Part shown: positions 16,487-25,868 of the stretch, piece by piece
Layout of the letters: the number at the start of each line of letters is the position of its first letter
Numbering within the stretch: position 1 is the first letter of the stretch
NCBI GenBank assembly: GCA_019912385.1
Contig: JAIOIW010000105.1
Span: 23,669-87,668 of the forward strand
Length of the DNA: 64,000 bases
Direction: 5' to 3'
From: Notoacmeibacter sp.
GTDB lineage: Bacteria; Pseudomonadota; Alphaproteobacteria; Rhizobiales; Rhizobiaceae
Translations under genes and position numbers: made by a program
The notes under the pieces: generated by a model
The model's input: the letters and a program-made list of their open reading frames with translations, nothing else
What the model was told of the DNA's origin: nothing
The model's database searches: none

Positions 16487-17676
16487 AGTTTTTCGGGCTC
16501 CTGCAGCAGCCTGTCTATCTCGTTGAGGAACAGCGCACCGCGATGGCCATCGCTGACGCGGTGGTCGGCGGCAAGCGTGGCGGTGACGATGCGTCGCGGC
16601 GCGACGGTCCCGTTTTCGATCCAGGGCCGCTCTGCCGGCATGCCGAACCCGACGATGGCCACCTGCGGCGGATAGATCACCCCGAAGAGCGCTTCGACGC
16701 CGCGCTCTCCGAGGCTCGAAACCGTGATCGTCGGATCGGAAAGTTCGGTTGCCCTGAACCGCCCTGCCCTGACGCGCGCGACCAGGTCGCGCATCGCCGC
16801 CATGAGAGCCTCAGTGGTGAGCGACGCGGTGTCATGGATGGCCGGGGCGACCAGTCCGCCACCGCGGATATTGATGGCAACCCCGACATGGACGGTTTCG
16901 GCCGGACGAAAGCGGCCGTCCTCGAAATGACCGCTGAACTCCGGGTATTTTCCGCAGGCGAGCGCCACGGCCTTCACGAACAGGGCGGCAACCAGGATAC
17001 GTTCGTCAGGCGGGCGATCCGCGTTGTGTCCCGCCACATAGGCGTCTGCCCTGGTGAGATCGATTGTGTTCCACAGGTAGTAGTGCGGGATTTCGCGCTT
17101 GGACCGGGCCATGGCGGCGGCAATTGCAACGCGCATGCCCGACATCGGCTCGGCGGGGCGCTTTTGGGCTTCAGGTGCGCCACCCAGGGCAGCCGCGACA
17201 TCGGCGAGTTCTATCGCACCGCCCGGCCCGGTACCGGAAAGGGACGCGATATCGATGCCTCTCGATTCTGCAAGACGGCGGGCGGCAGGCGAGATGCTAC
17301 GACGGGCCCCGGGTGCCGCCGCTGCCTCCGGCGCACGCGCTGGTTCGGCAGCAGAAGGCGGGGCTGGCGGGGCCGCAGCCTCTGCTTTGCGAACCGGGGG
17401 CTCCGGTGCGGGGGGCGGCTCACCGCCACCTGCAGCCTCGCTCTCGCCGCGGATCATCGCGAGTGGTGTGCCGACCGGCACCGTGGTCCCGACATCGACC
17501 AACTGGCTGTCGACAATACCGTCGTTGAATACCTCGATCTCGATCGCGCCCTTCTGGGTATCGATAACCGCGATGACGTCCCCGCGCTTGACCGCATCGC
17601 CGGGTTGCTTGAGCCATTCGACAAGTGTGCCGGCCTCCATGTCGGCCCCGAGTGACGGCATATGGAACGCTTCCAT
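16483..17676 (-). CDS. 2-oxoacid dehydrogenase E2 (dihydrolipoamide acyltransferase)
   Basis: This 397-residue E2 has one lipoyl domain (1-80) with the lipoyl Lys42 in an atypical context, DTQKGA rather than the usual ETDKA. A Pro/Ala-rich linker (82-130) follows, then a peripheral-subunit-binding domain (about 128-165, SPAARRLAESRGIDIASLSG) and the acyltransferase domain (about 180-397). The catalytic signature is AADHRVSDGH with His372 and Asp376. E2 carries the acyl group from E1 on its lipoate to an acceptor thiol. It starts 4 bases after the E1 stop and overlaps acp. No E3 (lipoamide dehydrogenase) gene is present in the operon; a housekeeping E3 would have to serve. Confidence 0.9.
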   Translation of the reverse strand: MEAFHMPSLGADMEAGTLVEWLKQPGDAVKRGDVIAVIDTQKGAIEIEVFNDGIVDSQLVDVGTTVPVGTPLAMIRGESEAAGGGEPPPAPEPPVRKAEAAAPPAPPSAAEPARAPEAAAAPGARRSISPAARRLAESRGIDIASLSGTGPGGAIELADVAAALGGAPEAQKRPAEPMSGMRVAIAAAMARSKREIPHYYLWNTIDLTRADAYVAGHNADRPPDERILVAALFVKAVALACGKYPEFSGHFEDGRFRPAETVHVGVAINIRGGGLVAPAIHDTASLTTEALMAAMRDLVARVRAGRFRATELSDPTITVSSLGERGVEALFGVIYPPQVAIVGFGMPAERPWIENGTVAPRRIVTATLAADHRVSDGHRGALFLNEIDRLLQEPEKL

Positions 17677-17680
17677 CGGC

Positions 17681-19675
17681 TCAGTTCCTGCCCATCAGCT
17701 TCAATGCCGCTGCAACGATGGCGGGCGTCTGCGGTATCGCCGCTTCCTCCAGATGATGGGCATAGGGGATCGGCACTTCGACGCTGCAAACGCGCGCCAG
17801 CGGCGCGTCGAGTTCATAGAAAGCGTCCTCGGCCAGTCGCATGCCGATCTCGGCGGCAAGGCTGCCGCTTTTCCAGCCCTCGTCCACCATCAGCACGCGG
17901 TGGGTCTTCGCGACGGAAGTCGTGATCGTCTCCATGTCGAGCGGCCTCAACGAGCGCAGATCGATCACTTCCGCCTCGATGCCCTTTGCCGAAAGCTCCG
18001 ATGCCGCGTCCAGCGACTTGAACAGCGAACCGCCGTAGGTGACAAGCGTGAAATCGCTGCCCTGCCGCCGGACGACAGCCTTGTCGATATCGACCGGTCC
18101 GGCATTCTCGGCAAGCCCGCCGGAATGGTTATAGAGCATGACGTTCTCGAAGATCAGGACCGGATCGGGCTCCTGCAAGGCGGTCCACAGCATGCCGCGC
18201 GCATCCTCCAGGGTCGCGGGGGCAAGAACACGTATGCCGGGGATATGAGCATACCAGCCTTCCAGGCTGTGAGAATGCTGCGCGGCCAGTTGCTTGCCGG
18301 CGCCGGTGGCCATGCGAATGACGACCGGCACGTTGAACTGGCCGTTCGACATGTGCCGCAAGGTCGCCGCCGTGTTGAGGATCTGATCGAGCGCGAGCAG
18401 GGAGAAGTTTACAGTCATGACCTCGACGATCGGCTTCATGCCGGCTATGGCCGCGCCGATACCGGCACCGGTGAAACCCGACTCCGAGAGCGGCGTGTCG
18501 CGGATGCGTGCAGGCCCGTAAATGTCGAGCAGGCCCTTGGAGACCGCGTAGCAGCCGCCGTAGCGGCCGACATCCTCGCCCATCAGGAAAACCCGCTCGT
18601 CGCGTTCGAACGCATCGACGATCGCCGCTCGCACGGCCTCCCGATAGGTCGTCTCGACCGTCTGCCCGGGCTTTGCCGGCGGGGGCGGCGCGGGCCGCTC
18701 GCCGGCGACGACATCGCGCGCAAGGTCTTCGAGCGGCTCCCATTTGCCCTGCTCGGCGAACTCGACCGCCTGCCGGATTTCTGCCGCGACCTCGGCCTCG
18801 ATCTTCTCGACATCGGAATGATGGATCAGGGCGTTCTGCTCCAGCCAGCCCTGGAAGCGTAAGATCGGTCCCTTGACGCGCCACGCCTCGACCTCCTCCT
18901 TCGGGCGATAAAGCTGGGCATCGAACATGGAATGGGCACGGAAACGGTAGGTCCGGCATTCGAGCAGGTAAGGCTCGCCGGTTTCCTTCATGATGCCGAG
19001 CGCGCGTCGCGTCGCTGCCTCGACCGCCACGACATCCATGCCGTCGACCACTTCGCTTCGCATGTCGTAGCATTTCGCCTTGGCGGCAATGTCGGTCGCC
19101 GCCTCGGAGAGGTCCAGCGCCGTGCCCATGGCGTAGCCGTTGTTCTCGCAGACGAACAGGACGGGCAAGTCCCACAGCGAGGCAAGGTTCATGCTTTCGT
19201 GGAATTCGCCCTCGGCAACCGCGCCCTCGCCGAAGAAACAGGCGGTCACGCGGTCCTCGGCGCGCATCTTGTCGGCAAGCGCGAGGCCGGTCGCGAGCGG
19301 AAGGCCGCCGCCGACGATCGCGTTGCCGCCGTAGAAATTCGCCTCGTGGCTGAACAGATGCATCGAGCCGCCGCGCCCGCCGGCGCAGCCCTCGGCCTTG
19401 CCGTACATCTCCGCCATGATGGCGGGCATGGGAACGCCGCGCACCAGTGCGTGGCCATGTTCGCGGTAGGTGGCGACAATGCGGTCTTCGGGCTTGAGCA
19501 CCGTGATGACGCCGGTCGCCACGGCCTCCTCGCCGTCATAGAGGTGGAGAAATCCCCGTATCTTTTCCTGCGTGTAGAGTTCCGCGCATTTTTCCTCGAA
19601 ACGGCGCACCCGGATCATCTGCGCCAGCAGATCGAGCGCGTGGGCGCGGTCGAGATGGGGTTTTTGTGCAGTCAT
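17681..19675 (-). CDS. Fused E1 alpha-beta 2-oxoacid dehydrogenase (thiamine-dependent)
   Basis: A 664-residue protein that joins E1-alpha (about 1-325) and E1-beta (about 345-664) through a Pro-rich linker ([16 protein letters not shown]). The alpha half has the thiamine-diphosphate motif from [15 protein letters not shown] to CENNGYAM (about 149-180) and the HGHALVRG segment. The beta half has [14 protein letters not shown] (about 365) and the transketolase C-terminal domain ([11 protein letters not shown]). E1 decarboxylates a 2-oxoacid and passes the acyl unit to E2. Rhizobial pyruvate dehydrogenases normally use separate pdhA and pdhB, so this is a second, specialised system; acetoin or another 2-oxo substrate is possible. 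ATG 19675 overlaps the upstream ligase stop (ATGA). Confidence 0.9.
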   Translation of the reverse strand: MTAQKPHLDRAHALDLLAQMIRVRRFEEKCAELYTQEKIRGFLHLYDGEEAVATGVITVLKPEDRIVATYREHGHALVRGVPMPAIMAEMYGKAEGCAGGRGGSMHLFSHEANFYGGNAIVGGGLPLATGLALADKMRAEDRVTACFFGEGAVAEGEFHESMNLASLWDLPVLFVCENNGYAMGTALDLSEAATDIAAKAKCYDMRSEVVDGMDVVAVEAATRRALGIMKETGEPYLLECRTYRFRAHSMFDAQLYRPKEEVEAWRVKGPILRFQGWLEQNALIHHSDVEKIEAEVAAEIRQAVEFAEQGKWEPLEDLARDVVAGERPAPPPPAKPGQTVETTYREAVRAAIVDAFERDERVFLMGEDVGRYGGCYAVSKGLLDIYGPARIRDTPLSESGFTGAGIGAAIAGMKPIVEVMTVNFSLLALDQILNTAATLRHMSNGQFNVPVVIRMATGAGKQLAAQHSHSLEGWYAHIPGIRVLAPATLEDARGMLWTALQEPDPVLIFENVMLYNHSGGLAENAGPVDIDKAVVRRQGSDFTLVTYGGSLFKSLDAASELSAKGIEAEVIDLRSLRPLDMETITTSVAKTHRVLMVDEGWKSGSLAAEIGMRLAEDAFYELDAPLARVCSVEVPIPYAHHLEEAAIPQTPAIVAAALKLMGRN

Positions 19676-21426
19676 TTCTCGTCACTTTCGAGCGTCGAAA
19701 TATCCCCCTCGGCGAGGCCCAGTTCACGGGCTTTCAGCAGCCGGCGCATGATCTTGCCGCTGCGTGTCTTCGGCAGGTTCTGGCGGAACGCGATATCCTT
19801 CGGCGCGACAGCGGGTCCCAGACGCTTGCGGGCATGGCCGATGAGATCGAGACGCAGATCTTCGCCTGGCTCGAAGCCGGGCTTCAGGGCGACGAAGGCC
19901 TTGACGATCTCGCCGGCCGTCTCGTCGGGAATGCCGATGACACCGGCCTCGGCGACGGCCTCATGTTCCATGAGCGCGCTTTCGACCTCGAAGGGGCCGA
20001 TCAGGTGGCCGGCGCTCTTGATGACGTCGTCGGCACGGCCGACAAACCAGAAATAGCCGTCGGCGTCGCGGGTCGCGAGATCCCCGGTCAGGTACCAGCC
20101 GCCCGAAAAGCACTTCCGGTAGCGTGCTTCCTCGTTCAGATAGGCCCGCATCATGGATGGCCAGCCGGGCTTCAGCGCCAGTTCGCCGACCGTGTCCGAC
20201 CCGGTCTCCTCTTGCGCCTCGCCGTCGTCCTTGTTGACGATGGCCGCAACGATACCGGGCAGCGGCTTGCCCATTGAGCCGGGCCTGACATCCATCGATG
20301 CGTAGTTGGCGATCATGATGCCGCCTGTCTCGGTCTGCCACCAGTTGTCGTGAAAAGGCATGCCGAAGACCTCGTTGCCCCAGACGACCGCTTCGGAATT
20401 GAGCGGCTCGCCGACGCTTGCCATGAACCGCAGTGCGGAAAGGTCGAATTCCTTGATGAGGTCGGTGCCGGCCTTCATCAGCATGCGGATCGCCGTCGGC
20501 GCTGTGTACCAGACATTGACCTTCTCGTCCCGGAGGATGGCATACCAGCGTTCGGCATCGAATTCGGCCTCGTCCACGATCATGGTGACGCCATTGGTGA
20601 GCGGCGCGATGATGCCGTAGGAAGTTCCTGTGACCCAGCCCGGATCGGCGGTGCACCAATAGGTATCGCCCTCGCGCAGGTCCAGCGCGACGCGGCCCGT
20701 ATAGTTGTGCGCAACCACGGCCTGGTGCACGTGGACCGCCCCCTTGGGCTTGCCTGTCGTGCCACTGGTGAAGTGCAGGAGTGCTATATCCTCGGGGTCC
20801 ATGGCCTCCACTTCAAAGCTGTCCGAAGCCCGACCCATCAGTTCGCCGAGGCCGTGGACGCCCGGATCGCCATCCCCATCACCGTCGACCAGGAGAATGG
20901 TGTGAAGTGTCGGAAGGTCCTGGCGGATCTGCGCCACCTTGCGCCTGTAGAGCGCCTTGCTGGTGACCAGGACACTTGCCTCGCCGATCTCCATGCGGGA
21001 CTTCACCGGTTCGGGGCCGAAGGCGGAAAAAAGCGGGGAAAAGACGCATCCCGCCTTCAGAGTTCCGAGGGCAGCGAAATAGAGGTCGGGAACCCGCCCG
21101 AGCAGCGCATAGATCCGGTCCCCGCGCGCGGCGCCGATCTGGCGGATCACATTGGCGAAGCGGTTGGTTTCCTCATCGAGTTCGCCATAGCTGATGTCCC
21201 GGCGCGTGCCGTCTTTCGCGATCCATCGCAACGCCGTTCGCGCGCCGCCGCCAGCGCGGACATGCCGCGTTACGGCTTCGTGAGCGATGTTGATCTTTCC
21301 GCCCGCAAGACCATCAAGCAACTCGCCGGCTTTTTCCCATGAAAAGGCCGCATACTCCGCATCATAGTCGCGCATGTTGGCCCGGGATTTTTCATCAGCC
21401 GATTTTGCGAGTTTCTCTTGTGGCAC
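19672..21426 (-). CDS. Acetate/acyl-CoA ligase (AMP-forming, AcsA type), GTG start
   Basis: This 584-residue adenylate-forming ligase has the P-loop-like motif [17 protein letters not shown], the A5 block [12 protein letters not shown], the A7-A8 blocks [20 protein letters not shown] then [12 protein letters not shown], and the A10 lysine in [10 protein letters not shown] near the C-terminus. Reaction: carboxylate plus ATP plus CoA gives acyl-CoA, AMP and PPi. The start is GTG 21426 with GGGAGAGGAAG 8 bases upstream; ATG at about 21373 is a weaker option. It is the first gene of the ligase-E1-E2-ACP operon. The length fits the AcsA subgroup rather than the 650-residue Acs. Substrate could be acetate or propionate; in this context it may act on the product of the dehydrogenase. 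Confidence 0.88.
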   Translation of the reverse strand: MPQEKLAKSADEKSRANMRDYDAEYAAFSWEKAGELLDGLAGGKINIAHEAVTRHVRAGGGARTALRWIAKDGTRRDISYGELDEETNRFANVIRQIGAARGDRIYALLGRVPDLYFAALGTLKAGCVFSPLFSAFGPEPVKSRMEIGEASVLVTSKALYRRKVAQIRQDLPTLHTILLVDGDGDGDPGVHGLGELMGRASDSFEVEAMDPEDIALLHFTSGTTGKPKGAVHVHQAVVAHNYTGRVALDLREGDTYWCTADPGWVTGTSYGIIAPLTNGVTMIVDEAEFDAERWYAILRDEKVNVWYTAPTAIRMLMKAGTDLIKEFDLSALRFMASVGEPLNSEAVVWGNEVFGMPFHDNWWQTETGGIMIANYASMDVRPGSMGKPLPGIVAAIVNKDDGEAQEETGSDTVGELALKPGWPSMMRAYLNEEARYRKCFSGGWYLTGDLATRDADGYFWFVGRADDVIKSAGHLIGPFEVESALMEHEAVAEAGVIGIPDETAGEIVKAFVALKPGFEPGEDLRLDLIGHARKRLGPAVAPKDIAFRQNLPKTRSGKIMRRLLKARELGLAEGDISTLESDEK

Positions 21427-21661
21427 AGATACTTCTTCCTCTCCCTTGTCGGGTAGCGACCGGTTTCGCCAACTATCCGAAATCAAATCTTTTCCAAGGC
21501 AATCAGCGCGGCATTGATAGCCGTCAATGTCTCGTTCCGAACTCCTTCCCTAAACTTTAAAACACGTACTGATGGCAGCCGTTCGTCATAAAGTGGATCG
21601 GCATCCCGAGCGGCTTCGGAAACGGTCAGGCGTAGCGAATCTCGAACTGGAGGAACTACCG

Positions 21662-22915
21662 ATGAACACGTTGACACGCATATTGGTAACGACTGTTGCA
21701 ATCGGACTTGCGGCATCGGGTGTCGCCCGCGCGGACGGCACTGTCGAGGTTCTCCACTGGTGGACCTCGGGCGGCGAGGCCAAGGCTGTCGGAGAGCTCA
21801 AGAACGCATTCGAAAACCAGGGCGGCAAGTGGATCGACTCGCCGATCGCCGGAGGTGGCGGCGACGCGGCGATGACCGCCCTGCGTGCCCGCGTCGTGGC
21901 GGGCAACCCGCCCACGGCGGTGCAGCTCAAGGGACCGGGCATCCAGGAGTGGGCCGCGGAAGGCGCGCTGAACGACGTCGATGCCGTGGCCCAGGCCGAG
22001 AGTTGGGACGGCGTGCTGCCGCCGGTCCTCGCCGGTATCATGAAATATGAAGGCAAATACGTCGCCGCGCCGGTCAACATCCACCGGGTCGACTGGTTCT
22101 GGGCCAATCCGGAAGTACTGGCGAAGGCCGGCATCACCGAGATGCCGAAGACCTGGGACGAGTTCAACGCCGCGGCCGACAAGCTGATGGCGATGGGAAT
22201 CACTCCGCTCGCCCATGGCGGCCAGCCATGGCAGGATGCGACCGTGTTCGAGGACGTGGTGCTCGGGGTCGGCGGCGCCGACTTCTACCGCAAGGCGCTG
22301 GTGGAACTCGACCAGGATGCCCTGACAAGTGACACCATGGTCAAGGCCTTCGACCAGTTGCGCAAGATGCGCGGTTATGTCGATGCCAACTTCTCGGGCC
22401 GCGACTGGAACCTCGCCACCGCGATGGTCATGAAGGGCGAAGCGGCCTTCCAGATCATGGGCGACTGGGCCAAGGGCGAATTCCTGGCCGCCGGCAAGGT
22501 GCCTGGCAAGGATTTCCTCTGCGCACCGACGCCGGGCAACGGCTTTGTGCTGAACTCCGATTCCTTCACGTTCTTCAAGGTGTCGGGCGAAGACAACCTG
22601 AAAGGCCAGCAGGTGCTTGCCAGCCTGATCATGTCACCGGGTTTCCAGGAGACATTCAACCTCGCCAAGGGCTCGATCCCGGCGCGCACCGACGTGGCGC
22701 TCGACAAGTTCGATTCCTGCGCGATCAGGTCGCATGAAGATCTCGTCGCCGCGGTGGCCAGCAATTCGCTGGTGCCGTCAATGGCCCACGAAATGGCCAT
22801 TTCGCGGTCGGTACGCGGCGAGTTTCTCGATCTCGTGACGAATTTCTTCAATTCCGACATGTCGTCGGCGGATGCGGCCAAGATGTTGGCCGACGCCGTT
22901 AAACGCGCCCAGTAA
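21662..22915 (+). CDS. CUT1 sugar ABC transporter substrate-binding protein
   Basis: This 417-residue periplasmic binding protein has a signal peptide (NTLTRILVTTVAIGLAASG, then VARA) and the mature start DGTVEVLHWWTSGGEAKAVG typical of glucose/mannose binding proteins of the GtsA type. ATG 21662 has a GGAGGAA site. Conserved blocks include GNPPTAVQLKGPGIQEWA and MPKTWDEFNAAADKL. The gene is followed by a stem-loop and two permease genes. The region upstream, shared with the acyl ligase on the other strand (21427-21661), shows no operator that I can name. Glucose or a related hexose is the likely ligand, fitting the nearby glucokinase, but ligand calls in this family are uncertain. Confidence 0.88.
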   Translation: MNTLTRILVTTVAIGLAASGVARADGTVEVLHWWTSGGEAKAVGELKNAFENQGGKWIDSPIAGGGGDAAMTALRARVVAGNPPTAVQLKGPGIQEWAAEGALNDVDAVAQAESWDGVLPPVLAGIMKYEGKYVAAPVNIHRVDWFWANPEVLAKAGITEMPKTWDEFNAAADKLMAMGITPLAHGGQPWQDATVFEDVVLGVGGADFYRKALVELDQDALTSDTMVKAFDQLRKMRGYVDANFSGRDWNLATAMVMKGEAAFQIMGDWAKGEFLAAGKVPGKDFLCAPTPGNGFVLNSDSFTFFKVSGEDNLKGQQVLASLIMSPGFQETFNLAKGSIPARTDVALDKFDSCAIRSHEDLVAAVASNSLVPSMAHEMAISRSVRGEFLDLVTNFFNSDMSSADAAKMLADAVKRAQ

Positions 22916-22922
22916 CCAAGTG

Positions 22923-22949
22923 CCGGCGGGGGCCACGCGCTCCCGCCGG
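22923..22949 (+). repeat. Intercistronic stem-loop CCGGCGGG-N11-CCCGCCGG
   Basis: A perfect 8-bp G/C stem with an 11-base loop sits between the binding-protein stop and the first permease start, with no T-run after it. This placement is typical of hairpins that protect the binding-protein mRNA end and lower downstream expression, so that binding protein exceeds permease. It is not a terminator. Confidence 0.7.
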
Positions 22950-22958
22950 GTTCATGTG

Positions 22959-23858
22959 ATGGCGCAAGGGGCCGCGAACAGGAACTGGGGAAATGCCATC
23001 GAACGATGGCTCCCGAAGCTCGTGGTCTCGCCGCTATTCGCAGCGAGCCTGATCTTCGTTTACGGGTTCATTGCCTGGACGACCTACATCTCGTTCACCA
23101 AGTCGGGCGTCATGCCCTCCTATGTATTCGACGGGCTGGCGCAATATGAGCGCCTGTGGCAGACGCCGCGCTGGTATGTGGCGCTGAGAAACCTGTTCGT
23201 CTTTTCCGCGCTGTTCATCGCCATATCGACCGCCATCGGCATTCTCCTGGCGATCCTGCTCGACCAGCGCATCCGCGCCGAAGGCGTGATCCGCACCATC
23301 TATCTCTATCCGATGGCGCTTTCCTTCATCGTGACGGGGACGGTCTGGAAATGGATCCTCAATCCGGGTCTCGGCATCGAGCGGCTGATGCACCTCGCCG
23401 GCTTCGAAAGCTTCAGGTTCGACTGGCTCGTCAACCCCGATTTCGCGATCTACACCGTCGTCATCGCGGGCGTCTGGCAATCGTCGGGATACGCGATGGC
23501 ATTGTTCCTGGCTGGCCTGCGTTCGGTCGACGACGAGGTGCTCAAGGCCGCTGCCATCGACGGGGCCGGTCCTGCCCGGATCTATACGAGCATCGTGTTG
23601 CCGATGATGCGTCCGGTGCTGTTGTCGACCATCATCATCCTGGCCCATCTCGCCATCAAGAGCTTCGACCTGGTGATCGCGCTGACCGGCGGTGGCCCGG
23701 GTTACGCGACCGACATGCCCGCGACCTTCATGTATTCCTTCGCCTTCCAGCGCAGCGAACTCGGCGTGGCGGCGGCGAGCGCGGTGATGATGCTGATGAC
23801 AGTGGTCGCGATCATTGTGCCCTATCTCTATTCGGAACTCGGGAGGTCGGGACGGTGA
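22959..23858 (+). CDS. CUT1 sugar ABC transporter permease (first)
   Basis: This 299-residue MalF-type permease has six hydrophobic helices, and the EAA coupling motif around DEVLKAAAIDGAGPARIYTS (about 207-226) that docks the ATPase. N-terminal segments SPLFAASLIFVYGFIAWTTY and PRWYVALRNLFVFSALFI match glucose-type permeases. The start ATG 22959 (in GTGATG) is the first one downstream of the stem-loop; ribosome-site quality is poor, consistent with reduced expression. The stop overlaps the next start (GTGA). Confidence 0.88.
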   Translation: MAQGAANRNWGNAIERWLPKLVVSPLFAASLIFVYGFIAWTTYISFTKSGVMPSYVFDGLAQYERLWQTPRWYVALRNLFVFSALFIAISTAIGILLAILLDQRIRAEGVIRTIYLYPMALSFIVTGTVWKWILNPGLGIERLMHLAGFESFRFDWLVNPDFAIYTVVIAGVWQSSGYAMALFLAGLRSVDDEVLKAAAIDGAGPARIYTSIVLPMMRPVLLSTIIILAHLAIKSFDLVIALTGGGPGYATDMPATFMYSFAFQRSELGVAAASAVMMLMTVVAIIVPYLYSELGRSGR

Positions 23859-24748
23859 GTTCTTCCGGTGCAAGCGGTATCGTCCGGCGCAAGGGCTGGC
23901 GCCGCAACCTGGCGCGATGGACCCTTTACGCGGCCCTGACGCTGTTCTGCCTCTACTACCTCGCGCCGCTGGTCGTGATGGTTTCGACTTCGGTCAAGTC
24001 GCTGGAGGAAATCCGCACCGGCTCGCTGATCAGCCTGCCGCGCGAGGTGCATCTCGATGCCTGGTCGAAGGCCTGGGATTCCGCCTGCGTCGGCGTGCGC
24101 TGCAACGGGCTGAAGCCCTACATGTGGAATTCCATCGAGATGGTCGTGCCGGCGGTGTTCATTTCGACGCTGCTCGGCGCGCTGAACGGATATGCGCTGA
24201 CGAAATGGCGCTTCCGCGGAGCCGACGTCATCTTCGCGCTGATGCTGTTCGGCGCGTTCATCCCCTTCCAGGTGATCCTGCTGCCGATGGCGCGCGCGCT
24301 CGGGCTGATGGGTTTGGCAGGGACAATTCCCGGCCTGATCTTCGTCCACACCGTCTACGGACTTGCCTTCACCACGCTCTTCTTCCGCAATTTCTTCATG
24401 GGCGTGTCCGACGGCATCGTGCAGGCGGCCAAGGTCGACGGCGCCGGTTTCTTCTCGATCTTTTTCCGCATCGTCCTGCCGATGTCGATTCCCGCCATCG
24501 TCGTCACTGTCATCTGGCAGTTCACCCAGATCTGGAACGATTTCCTGTTCGGTGTCGCCTTCACAGTCGGCGACAGCAATCCGGTGACGGTCGCGCTCAA
24601 CAATGTGGTCAACACATCCACGGGCGTGAAGGAATACAATGTGGACATGGCCGCCGCGATCATCGCCGCGCTGCCGACATTGCTCGTCTATGTTGTTGCC
24701 GGAACCTATTTCGTCCGCGGCCTGTCCGCCGGCGCCGTGAAAGGATAG
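23855..24748 (+). CDS. CUT1 sugar ABC transporter permease (second), GTG start
   Basis: This 297-residue MalG-type permease has six helices and an EAA loop DGIVQAAKVDGAGFFSIFFR (about 186-205). A Cys-containing periplasmic stretch (SACVGVRCNGLKPYMWNS, about 73-90) is typical of the glucose/mannose GtsC-like group. The start is GTG 23855, overlapping the previous stop by four bases, with GGGAGG 9 bases upstream. A longer frame runs back to 23156 but it is antiparallel to nothing real and lies inside the first permease gene. Confidence 0.88.
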   Translation: MSSSGASGIVRRKGWRRNLARWTLYAALTLFCLYYLAPLVVMVSTSVKSLEEIRTGSLISLPREVHLDAWSKAWDSACVGVRCNGLKPYMWNSIEMVVPAVFISTLLGALNGYALTKWRFRGADVIFALMLFGAFIPFQVILLPMARALGLMGLAGTIPGLIFVHTVYGLAFTTLFFRNFFMGVSDGIVQAAKVDGAGFFSIFFRIVLPMSIPAIVVTVIWQFTQIWNDFLFGVAFTVGDSNPVTVALNNVVNTSTGVKEYNVDMAAAIIAALPTLLVYVVAGTYFVRGLSAGAVKG

Positions 24749-24751
24749 GCC

Positions 24752-25852
24752 ATGTCAGGCATCAGGCTGGAAAAAGTCTTCAAGCGTTTCGGATCGACCG
24801 AAGTGATCAAGGGCATCGACCTGGAGATCATGGATGGCGAATTCGTCGTGCTGGTCGGCCCGTCGGGATGCGGCAAGTCAACGCTGCTGAACCTGGTTGC
24901 CGGGCTGGAAACGCTGTCGGGCGGCAACATCAGGATCGGCGAGAAGATCGTCAACGACATCCCGCCCAAGGACCGGGACATCGCGATGGTATTCCAGTCC
25001 TACGCGCTCTATCCGACCAAGAGCGTTCGCGACAACATCACCTTCGGCATGGTGACGCGACGCGTGCCCCGCGCCGAACAGGAGGCGGCGGTGGCCGAAG
25101 TCAGCGCGCTTCTTCACATCGACGCGCTGCTGGAACGCAAACCCGGCCAATTGTCGGGCGGCCAGCGCCAAAGGGTGGCGATGGGCCGGGCGCTGGTGCG
25201 CAAACCCGACGTTTTCCTGTTCGACGAACCGCTGTCCAATCTCGACGCCAAGCTTCGCATCGAAATGCGGACCGAGATCAAGAAGCTGCACCAGCGGCTG
25301 GGAAAGACGATCGTCTATGTCACCCATGACCAGATCGAGGCCATGACGCTCGCCACCCGCATCGCCGTGATGGACAATGGACATATCCGCCAGTTCGCCG
25401 ATCCCGATACGATCTACGAACACCCGGTCGATCTTTTCGTCGCCGGTTTCATGGGATCGCCACCGATGAACATGTTACCCGGGCGGCTGGTCCGCGACGG
25501 GCCGGCATTGGCTGTTGACACCGGCGACGGGATTGTCTTTCCGGTTCCGGCCGAACTCGCCTCGCGCATCAAGGAGCCGGCCGGGCACGAGGTCGTTCTC
25601 GGGCTCAGGCCGGAGACGATTTTCGCGGCCGGGACTGAACTGCCGGGCGCGGACCGCTTCCTGTTTGAACGCCCCGTCGATGTCGTCGAACCGACCGGCC
25701 CCGACACGATGATCGTCTTCAATGTCAGCGGGACAGACATGATCGCACGTGTCCGGCCGCAGGATGCGGCGGCGCCAGGTGCCGCTTTCCGCTTCGAAGT
25801 GGAGATGAACAAGGCTAAGCTGTTCGACAGAAAGACCGGAATGCGGCTCTGA
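24752..25852 (+). CDS. CUT1 sugar ABC transporter ATPase (UgpC/MsmK type)
   Basis: This 366-residue ATPase has Walker A VGPSGCGKSTLLNLVAG (about 36-52), signature LSGGQRQRVAMGRAL (about 134), Walker B VFLFDEPLSNLDAKLR (about 154-169) and switch His in YVTHDQIEAMTLATRI (about 189). The C-terminal TOBE regulatory region (about 240-366, GLRPETIF and VVEPTGPDTMIVF) is complete. The Q-loop reads MVFQSYALYPTKSVRDN, where the usual 'PHMSV' is 'PTKSV', a small departure. It starts 3 bases after the second permease. Confidence 0.92.
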   Translation: MSGIRLEKVFKRFGSTEVIKGIDLEIMDGEFVVLVGPSGCGKSTLLNLVAGLETLSGGNIRIGEKIVNDIPPKDRDIAMVFQSYALYPTKSVRDNITFGMVTRRVPRAEQEAAVAEVSALLHIDALLERKPGQLSGGQRQRVAMGRALVRKPDVFLFDEPLSNLDAKLRIEMRTEIKKLHQRLGKTIVYVTHDQIEAMTLATRIAVMDNGHIRQFADPDTIYEHPVDLFVAGFMGSPPMNMLPGRLVRDGPALAVDTGDGIVFPVPAELASRIKEPAGHEVVLGLRPETIFAAGTELPGADRFLFERPVDVVEPTGPDTMIVFNVSGTDMIARVRPQDAAAPGAAFRFEVEMNKAKLFDRKTGMRL

Positions 25853-25868
25853 GGAACGGTTTCAAGCC

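Noticed and set aside
23156..23854. Long N-terminal extension of the second sugar permease
   Set aside because: It lies inside the first permease gene in another frame; the GTGA overlap at 23855 is the normal start.
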